The position numbers and the translations under genes were made by a program. Positions 25,419 through 34,097 of a stretch of DNA of 64,000 nucleotides are shown here, in pieces. This DNA is from Candidatus Heimdallarchaeota archaeon B3_Heim. GTDB taxonomy: Archaea > Asgardarchaeota > Heimdallarchaeia > Hodarchaeales > Hodarchaeaceae. Under the pieces are notes generated by a model, which did no database searches, was not told the DNA's origin, and worked only from the letters and a program-made list of their open reading frames with translations. The stretch covers positions 1-64,000 of the forward strand of contig NJBF01000013.1 of assembly GCA_003144275.1 (NCBI GenBank). Direction: 5' to 3'. The first letter of the stretch is position 1; every line of letters begins with the position of its first letter.

Positions 25419-27336
25419 TTCTTTTTCGATAGAGTACTGCGAGCCCTATGCCTACAAATAGTGTCAGTAGGGTGAACCCTGGTGTACCATCTTCTGTTGT
25501 AGTGGTTGTAGTAGTGGTTGTAGTAGTAGTTGTAGTTGTTGCTTCAGAAGTTACATCAGCAATTACTGTTATGGATATTTCATCATTAGTAGAGTTACCA
25601 CCCACGTTATAAGCCACAAGTGTAACATTATAGGTTCCTGGATTAAGAGTTAATGTGAATGAATCAAAAGGAGAAATACTATCTGTTTCATTAACTTCTC
25701 CTTCTAGTAGAAGATCAACACGCTCTACATTAGCACTGACTTTATAATCGATCGAAAATGGATCTGTTGAGAATTGTGCGGTAGCTGTTTGAATTGCTAT
25801 ATCAGGGAAGAAATTTTGTACTCCAGCTGTACCAAAGAGAACCCAATCAAAGTACACGGGAATAATAAGTTCATTTTCATGAAAACCACTGGGAACAAAT
25901 GAAAAATCACTAAATGCTGTTTCTGCGAAAACGATGATCCGATCATTATCATTTGATAATCTTTCCGCTGCAACTAAAGGAATTTTTTCTCCACCAACAC
26001 CATCGTTGGTATCATCCCAAATAACATTAACACTAGGGCCCGTTTCATCACTCTGATAGTTATATTGGGATCCATTTACTAAAATTTGAATATTGGGTGA
26101 ATATGAATCAATATACAGCGAACTTGGCCGATATAGCTGAAAATATGGTACAACATCAGTTAGAGCAGGAAAAGACATACCTAATGGAGAATAGAAATTA
26201 TCTGTATCAATATAATGAGCTTGATACCATGCAGGATCGGTATCAATAGTGTAGACATTATCGTCATTGACACGAATTCCTGTTCCAATAGATGTTAATA
26301 GATCATTAATCCCACCAATCTGAGTGTCACCATAATGATCACCCTTTCCAGTTACAACAAGTGATCGTTGTTCGTTATTAGCTAACCAATCAGATACCGC
26401 TGCTAATTCAGAGGTAGAGAAGTTGACTTTCAACGCTGTAACAAGCAAGAAGTCAACATCATTAAGATCTGCACTTGATAAACCATTTCTATCCTTTATC
26501 ACTTCAAAACCTATACTCTGAAGATAAGAAATTAAAATTTCTAATTTATCCTCATTAAAAGAATCATTGACATATTCATTACTATGACCATAATCGATTA
26601 AAGCCTTTTTCGACGATTCTTGAACAAGCTTTGGTGCTAGAAAATCGCCAATTCCTTGTTTCCAAAGGGAGGCTACGCATCTAATAGCTCGGGTCAATTG
26701 TTCTTCAACTATTGCTTTAATGGTGGCGTTATTAACAACTTCACTATTTCGTGTATCATCTGGATATGCATCTACGATGATATCATAATACTGATGAGCA
26801 TAGGTTGCTGCATCAATTGCATACTGTCGTACATCATCAATATCTTCGTCTAAAACAATTGAACCAAGAGTAAATTGTGAATAATAGTAGTTTATATCTC
26901 CTTCAAAGGCACTATGGCCGATCCACCAAGGTCCAGTATGAATAGGTATGTTTAAATCACTGATATAATGAGCCATGACACCTCCGGCTATAAGTCCGTC
27001 TTTATAATTTCCTTGGGAGAGATTACCTACGAAGTAATTATACCAGCGTTCTACAGCTAGATGACCTGTAGTTGAATTATCATCAGGATCATAAAGATGA
27101 TTTGGAGTATCTCCAAGATCATGCCAGGAATCAGGTAGTATAGACCCTCCTTTAACGGAAGATAACATACCTGTAAATAATTCTTCCCAGTCAGAATCAA
27201 GATAATTCATAGCTGCCGCAGCAATCTCCATGTGTGTTGATAAACCCCATTGAATTGTAGCAGGAGTGGAGGTTGCAGGAACTAATGGTAAAAACGATAA
27301 TACAATTAGAAAACAGATGAGTTTTTTTTGTTTCAT
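25411..27336 (-). CDS. Secreted zinc-dependent phospholipase C-like protein fused to a GIFT-like domain, PGF-type C-terminal anchor
   Basis: The 641 residues start with a signal peptide (1-25). Residues about 28-230 resemble zinc-dependent phospholipase C/S1-P1 nuclease. The trinuclear zinc ligands can be placed: an N-terminal Trp (QWGLSTHMEI) and its His, Asp in LPDSWHD, His in PNHLYDPD, the His and Asp in MAHYISDLNIPIH, and the His and Glu in GHSAFEGD. Residues about 245-500 begin with an ALIDYGHSNEY strand and have the GIFT/DUF4350 layout. An Ig-like segment, a Thr run, GTPGF, one helix and an RKRKR tail end the protein. A phospho-ester-cleaving surface enzyme is likely; its substrate is unknown. 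Confidence 0.78.
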   Translation of the reverse strand: MKQKKLICFLIVLSFLPLVPATSTPATIQWGLSTHMEIAAAAMNYLDSDWEELFTGMLSSVKGGSILPDSWHDLGDTPNHLYDPDDNSTTGHLAVERWYNYFVGNLSQGNYKDGLIAGGVMAHYISDLNIPIHTGPWWIGHSAFEGDINYYYSQFTLGSIVLDEDIDDVRQYAIDAATYAHQYYDIIVDAYPDDTRNSEVVNNATIKAIVEEQLTRAIRCVASLWKQGIGDFLAPKLVQESSKKALIDYGHSNEYVNDSFNEDKLEILISYLQSIGFEVIKDRNGLSSADLNDVDFLLVTALKVNFSTSELAAVSDWLANNEQRSLVVTGKGDHYGDTQIGGINDLLTSIGTGIRVNDDNVYTIDTDPAWYQAHYIDTDNFYSPLGMSFPALTDVVPYFQLYRPSSLYIDSYSPNIQILVNGSQYNYQSDETGPSVNVIWDDTNDGVGGEKIPLVAAERLSNDNDRIIVFAETAFSDFSFVPSGFHENELIIPVYFDWVLFGTAGVQNFFPDIAIQTATAQFSTDPFSIDYKVSANVERVDLLLEGEVNETDSISPFDSFTLTLNPGTYNVTLVAYNVGGNSTNDEISITVIADVTSEATTTTTTTTTTTTTTTEDGTPGFTLLTLFVGIGLAVLYRKRKR

Positions 27337-27500
27337 ATAATAAGAGCCTCAGATTGATTTTTGTTTATCGATTAATTGTTAAAATCCGTCTTGGTTCCTT
27401 TCAAATTATGCTTTTTGAATTTTCCCTTCTATCAAATATAATCTTATCACTATTTATTATATCAAATATAAGAAATTAAAGGAAATTTGTTAGGGAGGAA

Positions 27501-27510
27501 TTTTTATAAA
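27501..27510 (+). promoter_or_regulatory. TATA-like element upstream of the PHP surface protein
   Basis: TTTTTATAAA lies about 90 bases before the ATG at 27603, in the divergent gap shared with the phospholipase-C-like gene. It would start a transcript near 27535 with a leader containing the GAGG ribosome site. Confidence 0.4.
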
Positions 27511-27602
27511 ACTAGACATGAATAAGTATCTCGACTCTTTTTCACTACTGAATATGATTATATAGGTGAAACACAAAAAATACATTTTCAGAGGTTTATT
27601 TT

Positions 27603-30371
27603 ATGAAATTAAAATGGTTTTTAATAGTAATTACCTTAGTTATGCTTTTTTCTCCCTTAAGTGATACTATTGTATCCATAACAAGTGTACCAATCGATGA
27701 TAGGAATTATCAAATAAACCCCTCATTTGAGGAAGGTGTTCCTAATATTCCAAATTTAGATAAAACTCCAACTCATTTGAAAACTATTGATGTATCAGAA
27801 ACTAAAGCCAGGATCCTATTTGATGAGGCCCACACGACTCTCTACGCCAGTTTTATGGCAGCAGGACCAATTTCCACAATGGGTGGATTTCTAAATACTC
27901 TTGGTTATGAGACGGATGTCAATCAATTTAATGAATTGACACCAACATATTTGAGTGATTATGATATTTTGGCAATCTTCCTGCCTCAGAGTTCATTTAC
28001 GACTGCAGAAGTCCAAACAATCCTAGATTTTGTAAATTCAGGAGGATCGTTAATTATTGCGGGAACTGCTTATGGTTATCCTGAATATCATACTTCATCG
28101 ACGCTAAATCCTATTACAGAACCAATGAATGTATCTTATAATGATGTATTGGGTATCGATCAGTATATAACGAGTTTTCTGGATCATCCATTAGGTACAA
28201 ATATTACAAAGCTCACACTAAAAAAATCAACGATTTTTACAGTTGATTCTGGTGCTAACGTCCAAATTGTTACTAATATGTCGAGTGGAGATCCTGCTTT
28301 TGCATCCCGTGATTATGGAAATGGAAAAGTATTTTTTTCATGCACTGGAGATATTTTTACTAATCTAAGAGGGCCAGAAATACTTAAAGGTTCAGAGCAC
28401 TTCCAATTTATAGCTAATATCTTTAATTGGCTTGCAGATGAACCAATTCATTTTGTTGATGAACCAGAATGGATGCAAATACCTCTGTTAGACGATTATA
28501 CGACAACTGAAACCGAAAGACGAAACTACAAAATGCTATTAGGCACGAGTCATGTACACTCTGATGAAGGCAGTAGTGATTCAAGTACTCCTGTTAGTAA
28601 TCAAATCGATTATAGTAGAGACGCTGGACTTGATTTCATGATATTAACAGACCATCAGTCAGATACTCCTCATTTATCATGGCAGCCAGCAGCAGATTAC
28701 CTAGCAGCAAATAGTATTACTGATCTTAATATTATTAATGGTATTGAAGAGGATGCCGCTCATCTTAATCATTTTCATTCTTTCGGTATGGATACAATCC
28801 AAAGTCCAGGATCAATTCATCCCGCAAATGAATGGCAAGGAGCGTATGATACATACAAAACAGAAGGTGCTGCAATATTTCAAGCACATCCTCTTCTTTC
28901 ACGGCTCCCCTCAGCGATTACAGCCATAAATCAGTATAATTATACCTATTTACCATGCATGGATGGGTTTGAAATTGTTAATGCTGGTTTTTTTGGAAAT
29001 GATGAAGGCGGAATAGGAGAAGTTGCATTGTTGTACCCCTTTGTCAGTGGATCTGATGCCCATAGCATTTGGGGAATTAATCGATCACTGATGTATGTCT
29101 TTGTAGAAGAAAATACCGACGAGGCCATAACAGAGGCTATATTAAATCGTCAAGTTATCGTAATAAACTATTATCAAGATGTTTATAGTAGTGGTTTTTG
29201 GGTAGATGTTTGCTATCAAAATATGACAATTGGAGACAAACAATGGCTTGAAGAATTTAGCTATCGTAATAACACTGCTCATTCCCAGTATAAAATAGTC
29301 TCTGAGCTAATTGATAACGCCACAATTGCTGGTTGGGAAATTACAGAGGCGACTTCTCTGCTTTCCAAGGCTGAAGATGCAATTCGTGATATGAACTATG
29401 ATAGAGCAATGAATTATTTAGAAGAAATTATCGCTTCTTTATATTCTATTGATACATCAACTGATACTACTGGTTATGACGCTTCTGAGGATATTGAAGT
29501 CAGTTTGTCCGTCCAAGATTTCTTTTCAAATGATGTATCGTATACTGGATATGTAGAACTCCTCAATTGGGATAATACAATGATTTTGGATTCTGAATCT
29601 GGTTTGGATCTAGATACAGCAATTCTCACAATTCCCTCTATTATTCCTTCAGAAAATTATACGATAAATGTGCAATTTAAGATTAATGGAACTCTTCTTA
29701 CCAAGGCTCTTACGGTTCAACTATTTGCTGATGAATTAGCTCCAACAGTGCAATTTGTAGATATTGATAGCGGTGATATTTTTGATACTAGTTCCTTTAA
29801 CCTTCAATGGACTGGTTCTGATCTAGGAACAGGTATAGATCATTATGATCTTTACATTAATACAGAGCTAGCTTCAACGTTGACTAATACCTCCTATATG
29901 TTAAATCTTCAAGAGGGTGATGGATTATATTCTCTTGAAGTTCTTGCATTTGATCTTGCAGGAAATAATGGAACTACAGATGAAATAACAATAACTGTCG
30001 ATTCAACTGCTCCTAGTATTAGCATTACATCACCAACAACAGGGAGTACGACTGGGCCTTCCATTTCATTAACATGGACTTTATCGGAATCAGGAAGTGG
30101 AATCTCGAGTATCGAAATTCTACTTAATGGAGTTCTGACGAAAACATTTACTGACGATTCCGTACTAAGTTATGATTTAGAACTAAGTGAAGGAACTCAT
30201 ACAATTACCATTCAAGCAACAGATAATGCAGGGAATATAGACGAAGATGAGATTACTATCACTGTTGAAATTGTAACAACCACTACAGACTCTGAAACAT
30301 CTTTTATTAGCTGGTATCTTATAATTCCCATCTTAAGTGGTTTTATGATTTGGAGGAGAAAACGGAAGTAA
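27603..30371 (+). CDS. Secreted GIFT-like + PHP phosphoesterase protein with Ig-like repeats and C-terminal anchor
   Basis: The 922-residue protein opens with a signal peptide (1-25). A GIFT-like domain (about 68-285) starts ARILFDEAHTTLYASF and includes a GGSLIIAG turn. A PHP metallo-phosphoesterase domain follows (about 310-530) with metal ligands HVHSD (317-321), TDH (349-351), a Glu near 378, an HPLL histidine and GSDAH (483-487). A helical segment comes next, then two Ig-like repeats with LxWTxSDxGTGI and SITVDSTAPSI phrases. One membrane helix and an RRKRK tail finish it, without a PGF motif. PHP domains hydrolyse phosphoesters; the natural substrate is unknown. Confidence 0.8.
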   Translation: MKLKWFLIVITLVMLFSPLSDTIVSITSVPIDDRNYQINPSFEEGVPNIPNLDKTPTHLKTIDVSETKARILFDEAHTTLYASFMAAGPISTMGGFLNTLGYETDVNQFNELTPTYLSDYDILAIFLPQSSFTTAEVQTILDFVNSGGSLIIAGTAYGYPEYHTSSTLNPITEPMNVSYNDVLGIDQYITSFLDHPLGTNITKLTLKKSTIFTVDSGANVQIVTNMSSGDPAFASRDYGNGKVFFSCTGDIFTNLRGPEILKGSEHFQFIANIFNWLADEPIHFVDEPEWMQIPLLDDYTTTETERRNYKMLLGTSHVHSDEGSSDSSTPVSNQIDYSRDAGLDFMILTDHQSDTPHLSWQPAADYLAANSITDLNIINGIEEDAAHLNHFHSFGMDTIQSPGSIHPANEWQGAYDTYKTEGAAIFQAHPLLSRLPSAITAINQYNYTYLPCMDGFEIVNAGFFGNDEGGIGEVALLYPFVSGSDAHSIWGINRSLMYVFVEENTDEAITEAILNRQVIVINYYQDVYSSGFWVDVCYQNMTIGDKQWLEEFSYRNNTAHSQYKIVSELIDNATIAGWEITEATSLLSKAEDAIRDMNYDRAMNYLEEIIASLYSIDTSTDTTGYDASEDIEVSLSVQDFFSNDVSYTGYVELLNWDNTMILDSESGLDLDTAILTIPSIIPSENYTINVQFKINGTLLTKALTVQLFADELAPTVQFVDIDSGDIFDTSSFNLQWTGSDLGTGIDHYDLYINTELASTLTNTSYMLNLQEGDGLYSLEVLAFDLAGNNGTTDEITITVDSTAPSISITSPTTGSTTGPSISLTWTLSESGSGISSIEILLNGVLTKTFTDDSVLSYDLELSEGTHTITIQATDNAGNIDEDEITITVEIVTTTTDSETSFISWYLIIPILSGFMIWRRKRK

Positions 30372-30645
30372 TATTTGGTTTAAATCACTATATCCGGTCA
30401 TCGTGGTTATATATGCTATTGAGGTGACAACTCTCAACTTCAATAGCCCCTTCTATTTCTTTTTCTTATTGCGTAATTCCGTACGTTGTGGGATCGATGT
30501 TTACAGTATACAGAATAAAATCTATGCTAAATGAATTACTTTCCTAATTTAATCAGCTAATAGGAGAAATTCGATTATTAAATTTTGTCTAGAATATCAT
30601 AAAAAAGAGGGGAAGCGAGGAGAGAGATCACAGAAGCTGAATCAA

Positions 30646-31713
30646 TTACCTACCAAAAGCCATCACGTTTATTGGTTCTATTTGTATCATTACTTCCTCT
30701 CCTTCTTTGAATAGCTCATCTATATCATAACGATGAATTGTCATCTTTTTCCTCCCAAATCGCACCTCAATCCGCTCGAAGCTACCCATGTACATAATAG
30801 ACACTATTTTAGATTTGACTTCATTTATTTGTCCTTTGGGTTCACGGTAAACATTAACTTTCTCTGGCCGTATAGCTATATAAGCAGGTGCACCATTCAC
30901 TGCTTCAATTGAATAACTGGACTTTAGATTAAGATCTGTGCCTTTTACATTGACTTCTGAAGAATCGGAGCTTACTTTTTCGAATTTTCCTTGAAGCTCA
31001 TTTGCTTCTCCAATAAACGAAGCAACAAAAAATGAACTCGGCTTTTCGTAAATATCTCTTGGGGATCCATGTTGAATAATTTCACCTTCATTCATAACCG
31101 CTATTGAATCACTGATACTTAACGCTTCACTTTGATCATGAGTAACAAAGATCGCTGTGAGGTCTAACTCTTTGACAAGGGATCGAATTTCTTTTCTTGT
31201 TTCGATTCTTAGTTTAGCATCGAGATTTGAGAGTGGTTCGTCAAGTAAAAGTACATCAGGATTAATAACAAGAGCCCTAGCAACAGCTACTCGTTGTTGT
31301 TGGCCACCTGATAATTGTAATGGGGTTCGATCAAGATACTCATCCATTTTCACCATTCCAAGTGATTCAACGACTCGGTTGTGACGGAGCTCTCTTTCCA
31401 CTTTTCTTACTTTCAACCCATATTCAACATTCTCTTCAACATCCATGTGAGGCCAAAGGGCATAATTTTGGAAGACCATCCCTGTATTTCTATCCTGTGG
31501 AGATAAGCGTGTTATTTCTCTATCATCAAAATAAATTTTACCTGTATCTGGGATATTGAAACCTGCGATAGTTCTAAGAGTGGTACTTTTACCACAGCCA
31601 CTTGGACCTAGAAAAGTTAATATTTCGCCCCCTTTTGCTTCTATAGTCACGTTTTTAACAGCTTCAAAGTCGCCAAATCGTTTTGTAACGTTTTCTAGCT
31701 TTACAGTAGTCAT
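30646..31713 (-). CDS. ABC transporter ATP-binding protein, Fe3+/thiamine/polyamine type
   Basis: The 355-residue ATPase energises the transporter encoded on the other strand at 34-39 kb. Motifs are Walker A GPSGCGKST, Q-loop FQNYALWPHM, signature LSGGQQQRVAVARAL, Walker B LLLDEPLSNLD and the H-loop VTHDQSEAL. The C-terminal ~110 residues form a TOBE/MOP-like domain with AIRPEKVNVY, typical of the CUT1/FbpC/PotA group. It is divergent from the downstream surface protein and separated from the permease, which is unusual for these operons. Confidence 0.93.
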   Translation of the reverse strand: MTTVKLENVTKRFGDFEAVKNVTIEAKGGEILTFLGPSGCGKSTTLRTIAGFNIPDTGKIYFDDREITRLSPQDRNTGMVFQNYALWPHMDVEENVEYGLKVRKVERELRHNRVVESLGMVKMDEYLDRTPLQLSGGQQQRVAVARALVINPDVLLLDEPLSNLDAKLRIETRKEIRSLVKELDLTAIFVTHDQSEALSISDSIAVMNEGEIIQHGSPRDIYEKPSSFFVASFIGEANELQGKFEKVSSDSSEVNVKGTDLNLKSSYSIEAVNGAPAYIAIRPEKVNVYREPKGQINEVKSKIVSIMYMGSFERIEVRFGRKKMTIHRYDIDELFKEGEEVMIQIEPINVMAFGR

Positions 31714-32028
31714 TTTACATCCGCCATAGAATCATTAACTATCCTCATTTATTCTCATTGTTTGCAAACTTTGGGATAGAATTTCTTATATATCTTTTGA
31801 ATTTTTCAATTTGAATAATACTCATCTCTAAAAAGTGTTTTCTGGTTCTCTATACTGTTATCTTTACACAAAAGTATGTTGAATCCACTATATACCGATA
31901 TTTAGTTATTCAATCTACAACAATATCTTAATAAACTACTCAAAGATTTATTACTGGGACTAGAATGTCTCTAAATTTATCTAGTTCGAGAGAATAATAA
32001 TCATCTCGATCTTTTAGAGGAAATTAAA
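31714..32028. other. Divergent promoter region between ABC ATPase and surface protein
   Basis: No coding frame is seen in these 315 bases. Candidate TATA elements occur near 31785-31795 (TTATATAT) and 31890 (TATATACC). GAGGAAA lies about ten bases before the ATG at 32029. No repeats or operators stand out. Confidence 0.45.
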
Positions 32029-33915
32029 ATGAAAAAAACTAATATAAGACAATTAGGGCTCTTTTTAGGGGTTCTATTGCTTCTCAATTTTCTCACTGTT
32101 TCCACACCTACAATCCCTTCTTTCGGATATGTACAAGAAAAACCAGTAGTTCTCTTTGATGCTCAACACACGCATACAGACACCTGGGCAAGTGATTATG
32201 TTCAAATGAACGAAAGCTTGACCAAGTGGGGTTATGAAGTCCGCTGGTTAAACACTAATTACACCGCTGGTATACTAGCTGATGTGGACATCCTTTTGAT
32301 TACACAAATGACCAAAAATATGTCAGTTGCAAGTAAATCAGCAATAGATACGTGGTTTGCCTCAGGTGATAAATCTATCTTCATGTTCGGCGATTCAGAT
32401 AAGTATTCTGATACTGACGCAGGAACTATGAACGATTTATTGGTCACACTAGATACCGATATCTATTTCGAGCGTACAGCCATCGAAGATCCTGTCTATA
32501 ACTTTGGTGCTGGATACCGTGTTCGCCCAATCAATTACAACACTGAAGAATCTAATGCTAAAGTATTAACTGATGCATTACCACACGGTTCATCTGAATT
32601 CCATGGTCCAGGTGCTATCATTGGTAAAAACTCGACTGGTGATTTTGTTGCCCTTGAGGATTCTACAGGAAAAGGTTATAACCCTGACTTTGACGGTGAT
32701 AACGTTGAGTGGGTTGTACGAACCTCTGAAAACGGAATTGCTTTACCAGGTTCTCTAAGTGGTACATACATGGTTCATCCTAATGGTGTAGAAAATAACT
32801 TCACTATGATGGCATTAGAAACCTTCCCAGGTTCTAATGGTAAGCTAGTCTTAGCAAGTGAACGGATAGTCAGTTCCTACAAACATATGTTTGAGGACCC
32901 AGGTGAATATGATATTCCTCAAGATGATCTTTACATTGTTTGGAATACCGTAAACTGGTTTGCACCTGTTCGATCCCGTCCATTAATTCCTAACGGTCTT
33001 GCAATAGACTATCCAGCTCATGATATGAAATTTGGAACCAATTCAGTTTTTATAAACTGGACTGTAGGTGTTTATAACACTGAGATCCTTGGATATGATA
33101 TCATATTGGATAATTCAAGAGTGAACACCACTGGAGCACAGCAATTCACCCTCAATAATCTTGCAGATGGATTACATTCACTTCATGTTCGAACTACAAC
33201 GACAGTTGGATTTACAGCCTATTCAACAGAAATAAATTTCACTGTTGATACAACAGCACCCCTGCTAGCTTTTGATGGTCCTGTAAACAATACTCTCTTT
33301 TCCACTGACGAAGTGAACTTTACATGGACTGCTAGTGATGTAACTACTGGGTTAGACACAGTTGGAGTTTATCTTGACGGTACTTTTGTCCAAAATACTA
33401 CAAGCGGATTCTACAATGTAAATTTGACCGATGGTGAACATAACTTAACCCTAACAGCATGGGACAATCTTGGAAATGCGGCATCTACAGATACTCTGTT
33501 CGTTACTGTTGATACGTCACTTCCTGTTGTAGAAATAAGTTCTCCAACCGCTGGGCAAACATTTACGGAAGGTGATTCTGTTACTGTGACTTGGAGTGGT
33601 ACAGAAGGTGTAACTTCAATTACAGGGTATGAAGTATTTGTTAACGGTGTTAGCGTTGCTAATGTAACTGCAGACACGACAACTTATACAATAACTACTC
33701 CTTCAGTTGGAAGTCACGCTGTGAAAATTGTAGCTACTGACGAAGCTGGAAATGCAGGTGAAGCAGAAGTTAGTTTCACAGTAGAAGTGGAACCCACAAC
33801 CACAACCACAACCACCACCACCACTACAACAGAAGATGGTACACCAGGGTTCACTCTAGTAGCACTATTTGTAGCCATAGGGATCGCAGTACTCTATCGA
33901 AGACGAAAGAGATGA
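32029..33915 (+). CDS. Secreted GIFT-like surface protein with Ig-like repeats, Thr linker and PGF-type anchor
   Basis: The 628 residues begin with a signal peptide (1-27). A GIFT-like domain (about 38-330) starts PVVLFDAQHTHTDTW and includes LADVDILLI. Three Ig-like repeats follow (about 330-420, 420-505, 505-595) with the recurrent V-N-x-T-V-D-T-x-x-P-x-L phrase. A Thr run, DGTPGF, one helix and an RRRKR tail complete it, matching the PGF-CTERM layout recognised by archaeosortases. Lies between the ABC ATPase and the ABC binding protein. No catalytic motif is visible; probably cell-surface or ligand-presenting. Confidence 0.75.
   Translation: MKKTNIRQLGLFLGVLLLLNFLTVSTPTIPSFGYVQEKPVVLFDAQHTHTDTWASDYVQMNESLTKWGYEVRWLNTNYTAGILADVDILLITQMTKNMSVASKSAIDTWFASGDKSIFMFGDSDKYSDTDAGTMNDLLVTLDTDIYFERTAIEDPVYNFGAGYRVRPINYNTEESNAKVLTDALPHGSSEFHGPGAIIGKNSTGDFVALEDSTGKGYNPDFDGDNVEWVVRTSENGIALPGSLSGTYMVHPNGVENNFTMMALETFPGSNGKLVLASERIVSSYKHMFEDPGEYDIPQDDLYIVWNTVNWFAPVRSRPLIPNGLAIDYPAHDMKFGTNSVFINWTVGVYNTEILGYDIILDNSRVNTTGAQQFTLNNLADGLHSLHVRTTTTVGFTAYSTEINFTVDTTAPLLAFDGPVNNTLFSTDEVNFTWTASDVTTGLDTVGVYLDGTFVQNTTSGFYNVNLTDGEHNLTLTAWDNLGNAASTDTLFVTVDTSLPVVEISSPTAGQTFTEGDSVTVTWSGTEGVTSITGYEVFVNGVSVANVTADTTTYTITTPSVGSHAVKIVATDEAGNAGEAEVSFTVEVEPTTTTTTTTTTTTEDGTPGFTLVALFVAIGIAVLYRRRKR
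33797..33831 (+). repeat. Threonine-codon microsatellite (ACC/ACA repeat)
   Basis: About a dozen consecutive ACA/ACC codons encode the Thr linker before the PGF motif. A similar array in the complementary strand (about 25494-25540) encodes the linker of the phospholipase-C-like protein. Slippage could change linker length without shifting frame. Confidence 0.7.
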
Positions 33916-33945
33916 TCTTTCATCTCTTCTCCCCCCTTTTTTTTT
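33908..33945 (+). terminator. Hairpin plus T-tract terminator overlapping the stop codon
   Basis: The 7-bp stem AGAGATG (33908-33914) and CATCTCT (33921-33927) overlaps the TGA of the surface-protein gene. It is followed by six Cs and nine Ts, and nearly matches the unit at 25384-25418 on the other strand. Confidence 0.7.
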
Positions 33946-34097
33946 CAATAATATTAATAGGTGGATAATTGTCTACCAAATTTTTAATCTACACAATTAA
34001 TTCAATATCCTTCTTCTAAAAAAAACAAACCAAAAAGATTAATAATTCCCTGATTAATTTTATCCGAATACTGATTAATTACCACATTATGGAATGA

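Noticed and set aside
33797..33831. CRISPR or phase-variation array
   Set aside because: It is a codon-level Thr repeat within a linker, without spacers; length changes would be in frame.
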